A stretch of DNA of 15,099 nucleotides, from assembly GCA_964418595.1 (NCBI GenBank), contig CAYQMF010000142.1, forward strand, positions 1 through 15,099. The letters run 5' to 3'. This stretch comes from CAYQMF01 sp964418595. GTDB lineage: Bacteria > Planctomycetota > UBA1135 > UBA2386. Below the pieces are notes generated by a model, which saw only the letters and a program-made list of their open reading frames with translations, was not told the origin of the DNA and did no database searches. Both the position numbers and the translations under genes were made by a program. Every line of letters starts with the position of its first letter. Position 1 is the first letter of the stretch. Positions 13,330 to 15,099 of the stretch are shown in pieces.

Positions 13330-14451
13330 ATGCCGCGCATGACTGCCAAGGGTCCATGGGTGGTGGCTCTTTCTCTGGCGACGCTCGCGGCGGGGTGTGC
13401 GGTGGGGCCGGACGTACAGGGATCCGGTCTGCGCCGCGCGATCTGGGTGACGCGGTGGGACTGGCGCAGCGCCGACGACATCCGCGCCGCGATCGATCGC
13501 TGCGCCGACCTCGGCGGCACGGCGGTGTTCTTCCAGGTGCGCGGCAACGGCACGGTCGCGTACGGCTCGCGCATCGAGGTGTGGAGCGAGGCGTTCCGCT
13601 TCGCCGACCCGGGGTTCGACCCGCTGCGCGTGGCCATCGAGGCGGGGCGCGCGCGCGGGATCGCCGTGCACGCGTGGCTCAACGTCACGCCGGGCTGGCG
13701 CGGCAAGGACGAGCCGAACGATCCGCGCCAGCTCTATCGCGCCCGCCCCGATTGGTTCCTGAAGGACCGCGACGGGCGACGCGAGCCGATCGAGCGCGCT
13801 GGCTATCTCGGTCTCAACCCGTGCCTGCCCGAGGTGCGCGTCTACCTCGTCACCCTGTGCGAGGAGATCGCCGCCGTGCCCGGCCTCGCCGGCCTGCACC
13901 TCGACTACATCCGCTTCACCTCGGGCGATCACGACGGCATCGATGCGTTCCCAAACGACGCGGTGACGCGCGGGCACTACCGTTCGGCGGGCGGCCGAGA
14001 CGATGGGGCCGAGGCGTATCGAACGTGGAAGGTCGGTTGCGTCACGGAGCTGGTGCGTGCGATCCGTGCGCGGGTGAAGGCGACTGCCCCCGGCCTGCAG
14101 CTCAGCGCGGCCGTGCTCAGCGATCCGGCGCGCGCTCTCGCGTCGGGTCAAGCGTGGCCCGCGTGGGCACGCGAGGGCCTTGTCGACGCGCTCGTGCCGA
14201 TGGCATACACCGACGACGACGAGGCGTTCGTGCGGCAGCTCGCGACCTTGCGCGCGCAGGCGGGGTCGTGCCCGCTCGTGGTTGGCGTCGGCCTCTACAA
14301 GCACGCCGACGCGACGCAGATGGAGCGGCAGATGCAAGCGGTGGCGCGGGCGCGCGTCGCGGGCGTGGCCTTGTTCTCGCTCGGCGAGCTGAGCAAGCCC
14401 GAGCGTGCCGACATGGTGTCGGCAGTGCGCGCCGCGTGGGCGCGCCGGTAG
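13330..14451 (+). CDS. Secreted GHL10-type (DUF187/YngK-like) glycoside-hydrolase-family lipoprotein
   Basis: 373 residues. The N-terminus has basic residues, a hydrophobic core (VVALSLATLA) and AAGC at 20-23, a plausible though imperfect lipobox, so export and lipidation at Cys23 are likely. The rest is a TIM-barrel-like glycosyl-hydrolase-like 10 domain: RAIWVTRWDW (36-45), GGTAVFFQVRGNGTVAYGS (62-80), DPLRVAIEAGRARGIAVHAWLN (97-118, span), the DWF and NPCLPEVR segments, GLHLDYIRF (188-196) and a late PMAYTDDDE segment. The acidic LDYIRF region is where this family carries its conserved Asp. Family members are thought to act on polysaccharide, though few are characterised. Divergent placement from the SLBB export gene suggests the polymer of this cluster as substrate. 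An ATG at 13339 is an alternative start and keeps the signal peptide. Confidence 0.85.
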   Translation: MPRMTAKGPWVVALSLATLAAGCAVGPDVQGSGLRRAIWVTRWDWRSADDIRAAIDRCADLGGTAVFFQVRGNGTVAYGSRIEVWSEAFRFADPGFDPLRVAIEAGRARGIAVHAWLNVTPGWRGKDEPNDPRQLYRARPDWFLKDRDGRREPIERAGYLGLNPCLPEVRVYLVTLCEEIAAVPGLAGLHLDYIRFTSGDHDGIDAFPNDAVTRGHYRSAGGRDDGAEAYRTWKVGCVTELVRAIRARVKATAPGLQLSAAVLSDPARALASGQAWPAWAREGLVDALVPMAYTDDDEAFVRQLATLRAQAGSCPLVVGVGLYKHADATQMERQMQAVARARVAGVALFSLGELSKPERADMVSAVRAAWARR

Positions 14452-14466
14452 GGCGTCAGTCGCCCT
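14450..14466 (+). terminator. Hairpin plus T-rich tract after the GHL10 gene
   Basis: AGGGCG (14450-14455) pairs perfectly with CGCCCT (14461-14466) around a 5-base loop, followed by TCTTCTC. This is the most terminator-like of the three convergent junctions for plus-strand transcription. It overlaps the last two bases of the GHL10 stop and the stop of the minus-strand DUF4920 gene. Confidence 0.45.
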
Positions 14467-15099
14467 TCTTCTCGCGCTTCTCGATCGCCACGCCGTCGGC
14501 CATGAAGAAGAGGATCTTGCGGCCCTCCGTGACCTTGGCGGCCTCGGCGTGCTTGCCCGCGTCCTCCAGGTAGTGGCGCGTCTGCTCGACGGTCTCCTGG
14601 CGCACGGTCAGCGTGCCCTCGACGATCGCGGTGCGACCCGACGCGTCCTTCGGCACGAAGAACGCGTAGTCCTTGAACTTGACCATCACCGGCTGCGCCT
14701 CGCTGCCGAGGTGCATCCAGCAGCCCTTGGTCTGGCACACCGCGGTGATCGCTCCGCGCACGCGGATGGTGCGGCCGACGAACTGCGCGGGGTCGGCCTT
14801 CACCGCGTCGACGTCGTTGGTGGCCCCTTCGAGGATGCCGGCGCCGAAGTGGTCGTGAGTCTTCGCGTCGAGCCGGGTCGCGGTCTTGCGGATCGCCACG
14901 CCGCTGGCCAGGAACGTGTAGATCTTGCGGCCCTCGGTGATCTTGGCGGCTTCGTCGTGCTTGCCCGCGTCTTCGAGGTAGTGGCGGGTCTGCTCGACGG
15001 TCTCCTGCTTGAGGCTCAGCGTGCCCTCGACGATCGCGGTGCGGCCCGACGCGTCCTTCGGCACGAAGAACGCGTAGTCCTTGAACTTGACCATCACCG
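14456..15099 (-). CDS. Tandem DUF4920-like protein, C-terminal part
   Basis: 213 residues are visible; the frame is open at the right edge, where codons continue as PV-MVKFKDY, so the true start lies outside and the ATG/GTG at the edge is not the start. One complete unit (about residues 83-213) begins HFGAGILEG, then FVGRTIRVRGAITAVCQTKGCWMHL with the family's VC-GCWM cysteines, VMVKFKDYAFFVPKDASGRT, AIVEGTL and a helical EQTRHYLEDAGKH segment. A nearly identical second half-unit precedes it (residues 1-70), 136 residues earlier. DUF4920 proteins have no assigned activity; the paired cysteines suggest a metal or redox role, which is a guess. The last residues are KREKKGD, strongly basic. It is convergent with the GHL10 gene and looks unrelated to polysaccharide synthesis. 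Confidence 0.78.
   Translation of the reverse strand, partial: VMVKFKDYAFFVPKDASGRTAIVEGTLSLKQETVEQTRHYLEDAGKHDEAAKITEGRKIYTFLASGVAIRKTATRLDAKTHDHFGAGILEGATNDVDAVKADPAQFVGRTIRVRGAITAVCQTKGCWMHLGSEAQPVMVKFKDYAFFVPKDASGRTAIVEGTLTVRQETVEQTRHYLEDAGKHAEAAKVTEGRKILFFMADGVAIEKREKKGD
14513..14691. repeat. Intragenic tandem duplication, inner copy
   Basis: These 179 bases align without gaps to 14921-15099, an offset of exactly 408 bases (136 codons). I count about 14 mismatches, or roughly 92% identity, with the final stretch of about 50 bases (to 14691) identical. The reading frame is preserved. Confidence 0.9.
14921..15099. repeat. Intragenic tandem duplication, outer copy
   Basis: Partner of 14513-14691. 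Similarity is still perfect where the window ends, so the duplication continues to the right and probably covers a whole 136-codon DUF4920-like unit. Confidence 0.88.

Overview
The window is about 15 kb of very GC-rich, densely coded bacterial chromosome. Wzz-like, Wza/SLBB-like and lipoprotein genes point to a Gram-negative, double-membrane organism. I cannot assign a phylum from the sequence alone. Nothing looks phage-derived or transposon-derived, and I see no tRNA, rRNA or CRISPR array.

Region 1 (1-3520, all minus strand) is a compact operon in the order lipA - E1 alpha - E1 beta - E2, with a 4-base stop/start overlap at the first junction and gaps of 13 and 17 bases after it. It encodes lipoyl synthase followed by a 2-oxoacid dehydrogenase complex whose E1 subunits look like the branched-chain (2-oxoisovalerate) type. 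E2 runs off the left edge after its lipoyl domain, linker and the start of its peripheral-subunit-binding domain. A TetR-family regulator (3675-4331, plus) is divergent from lipA, and the intergenic region carries an imperfect dyad and two TTGACA hexamers.

Region 2 (4434-14451) is an exopolysaccharide or surface-polysaccharide locus on alternating strands. On the plus strand are a Wzz-like chain-length/co-polymerase protein and a separate BY-kinase-like ATPase with degenerate Walker motifs. On the minus strand, read in the order of transcription, are a polyprenyl-phosphate sugar phosphotransferase, a GT4 glycosyltransferase and a GT2 glycosyltransferase. Then come a plus-strand Gfo/Idh/MocA sugar dehydrogenase and a left-handed beta-helix acyltransferase, translationally coupled; a minus-strand SLBB export lipoprotein; and a plus-strand secreted GHL10-type glycoside-hydrolase-like lipoprotein. 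Together they could start a glycan on a lipid carrier, extend it, supply a modified amino sugar, control chain length, export the polymer and trim it. No flippase (Wzx), polymerase (Wzy) or aminotransferase is visible, so the locus is incomplete here or works with genes elsewhere.

Region 3 (14456-15099, minus) is the 3' part of a gene encoding tandem DUF4920-like units that are about 92% identical at DNA level over the shared 179 bases.

Tail-to-tail gene pairs are packed with 12, 0 and 4 bases between stop codons, and each junction can form a short hairpin overlapping both stops. The observations most worth following up are the probable pseudo-BY-kinase, the intragenic DUF4920 duplication, the hairpin-bearing convergent junctions and the structured 307-base divergent intergenic region at 10550-10856.
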